Part shown: one piece after another, positions 62,335-64,000 of the stretch | Layout of the letters: each line of letters starts with the position of its first letter | Numbering within the stretch: position 1 is the first letter of the stretch | Assembly (NCBI GenBank): GCA_030544235.1 | Contig: CM060470.1 | Location: forward strand, 24,854,098 to 24,918,097 | Direction: 5' to 3' | Source of the DNA: Lepturacanthus savala | Taxonomy: Eukaryota; Chordata; Actinopteri; Scombriformes; Trichiuridae | DNA length: 64,000 nt | Notes under the pieces: model-generated | Databases searched by the model: none | Told to the model about the DNA's origin: nothing | What the model saw: the letters and a program-made list of their open reading frames with translations, nothing else | Translations under genes and position numbers: made by a program

Positions 62335-63894
62335 TCAGGCAAGTTTCAGCACATCCTTCACCATCGATCCAATTCCATCAAATATGTCATGGATCGGTGC
62401 ATCACACATGAAAGCAGAGGTGGTGACCAACTTGTTCTTCTCATCCACGTGACTCTCACTGACACTTTTACTCATGTGCTTGCAGCCCAGCTGGTTGATG
62501 GCTGCAGCACAGTCAGTAGTGTTTGGATACCTGAGGGAAAGAAAGAAAAAAACACAATAACATACATTGGTCCTTATGCAGGAAGTAATATACAAACTGA
62601 TTTTATCTTATTTTTGTTGCTATCCAAGAGTTGCTCTTATTTTGTTAGTATCCACTGATTTCTGGGATTCTCCAGTGTTTTCCTATTTGCGTTCTTTTAG
62701 GTAACAGAACATTTTATGAGTGGTTGAGAATCCTACAAAGATAAGAAACAATGTTTTCCAGTCCACTAATTATTTATCTATTGAAAGAAGAACAAAAAAT
62801 GCATGAATAACAAATACAATTTTGAATACTAGATTATTATATGTTTTAGAGTTGAAACAATTGGATTCTTAAATGTGGGGATGAAGAAATACTTGGTCCA
62901 TTGGTGCTAATTAATACTATAAAAATCCTGGATGATGTTGATTTTAAGGTGTTTATACATCAACAAAATAAAAAGTTCAACAGGCAGGAAACACAAGCCT
63001 TCAGATGATCTGACTAAACTGCTTGATATGGGAGGTAAAGGTAAAACAAATAGTTTGAGATAATAATTTACCATTTGTCATCATTTACTCTTCCAAATCA
63101 CTTTGACTAACCCGGGAGTTTGTTTATGTCTGGATGATCACCTACTCAGAATTATCTTAGTGATGTCATGTTCCAAGATTTCAACAAATCATTTGATTAA
63201 AAGTCAAAACTGCAAAAGACCAAAGCTGCAAGAAACCGGAACAATAATCTGGGACGATCGATCGACTGAGACTCACTTGTCATCCTTCTCAAGGCCGACG
63301 GTGACTTCACACCCAGGAAAAACCTTGGCTGCGAGGACAGGGGAGATGCAGCAGAGGCCGATGGGTTTCCCCTTTCCGTGGAACGCCTGCAGCACAGCCT
63401 GCACCTCAGCGTTAACAGAGCAGTCCTTCCCCTGCACTGCCCACGTACACAGGTTCTTTGCTGCACCGAAACCTCCTGAAAAACATGATGAAATTTGACC
63501 CATGAAAAAATTACTAATTTATTAGTTATTTTTATAGATGAAAAGGAAAGAAGAAGAAGTGGTAGACGAATCTGGTAGAACAAAAGGACGCCTCTATTAC
63601 CCAGGAACAGTAGTTCCAACTTCACACAGTTCTCAGCAGGACAGAGATCATTTACAGCATTTTAAAACGTATTTTATGTATTTTGACTGAAGTAACAGGC
63701 AGCCATGATATTATGAGTGAACCTGGAAATATGATGGCGTCATGGTCTGCGACGCTGAGCTTCGACAGATCCTGGATCTCTCCGCGGGCCAGCCTGGCGC
63801 TCTCCACCAACACGTTCCTCTTCTCCTGGGTGGGTTCACCTTTCAGGTGATCCACTACGTGCATCTGCTCAATGTTGGGAGCAAACATTTTCAC
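62335..63894 (-). CDS. gatd3: GATD3/ES1-like protein, 5'-partial
   Basis: Three terminal exons on the minus strand: 63894-63723, 63475-63277, 62530-62335, with closing phases, 189 codons including the TGA; upstream exons are outside the window. The protein belongs to the ES1/ElbB branch of the GATase1/DJ-1 superfamily; the vertebrate protein is mitochondrial and fish ES1 is known as a cone-photoreceptor mitochondrial protein. Landmarks are VKMFAPN, VVDHLKGEP, RNVLVESARLARG, HDAIIFPGGFGAAKNLCTWA, GKPIGLCCISPVLAAKVFPG (site of the conserved Cys in the elbow region), VTVGLEKDD, and AFMCDAP-IHDIFDGIGSMVK at the end. The missing N-terminus would carry the mitochondrial targeting signal. ES1 genes exist as paralogues in fish, so the exact paralogue is uncertain. 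Confidence 0.9.
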
Positions 63895-64000
63895 CTGCGG
63901 AGGAGAATAACGAAGGTAAAGACTGGCTTTTAATATCACGAAGGAAACAGGACTGCACCCAATTATTGTTTTCGTTAGTGGTTAATTTGTCGGTTCTTTC

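Overview
The window is vertebrate nuclear DNA, almost certainly from a ray-finned fish. Genes are split into short exons with GT-AG introns, the background is AT-rich, and Tc1/mariner transposons, hAT-type miniature elements, tRNA-derived SINEs and LINE tails of fish type fill introns and intergenic DNA. A spiny-rayed teleost is my guess from the repeat flavour only; the species cannot be read from the sequence.

Layout. (1) 367-19309, plus strand: the last 16 visible exons of wdr75 (SSU-processome WD-repeat protein); its 5' end is outside the window. Its introns hold an almost intact Tc1-like transposon (9765-10925) and a 1.46 kb TTAA-flanked element (11275-12733) with its own small open first exon. 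(2) 27822-33636, minus strand: complete slc40a1 (ferroportin, 570 aa, 8 coding exons), with a textbook iron-responsive element in its 5' leader at 33831-33858. (3) 34-45 kb: intergenic DNA rich in nested repeats (hAT MITEs, SINEs, microsatellites). (4) 45036-49065 and 49086-54996, plus strand: asdurf (81 aa prefoldin-like subunit) and asnsd1 (616 aa), two proteins apparently encoded in tandem on one spliced mRNA, with only 20 nt between the first stop and second start. (5) 55161-59790, minus strand: a complete eight-exon gene for a 274 aa bacterial-type sugar nucleotidyltransferase, tail-to-tail with asnsd1. (6) 60333-61807: a decayed Tc1-like transposon with long inverted repeats. (7) 62335-63894, minus strand: the last three exons of gatd3 (ES1/DJ-1-like mitochondrial protein), whose 5' end is outside.

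The order and orientation wdr75(+)-slc40a1(-)-asnsd1(+) is that of human chromosome 2q32, so this is an ancient syntenic block; the nucleotidyltransferase and gatd3 next to it are a fish-side arrangement. The genes do not form a pathway. The regulatory highlights are the slc40a1 IRE (post-transcriptional iron control), a GTCACGTGAC palindrome and a short uORF in the same leader/promoter area, the asdurf-asnsd1 bicistronic transcript, and a TCTCGCGAGA promoter motif at the nucleotidyltransferase. Exon boundaries were set by hand from splice sites, reading frame and remembered family similarity; all junction phases close.
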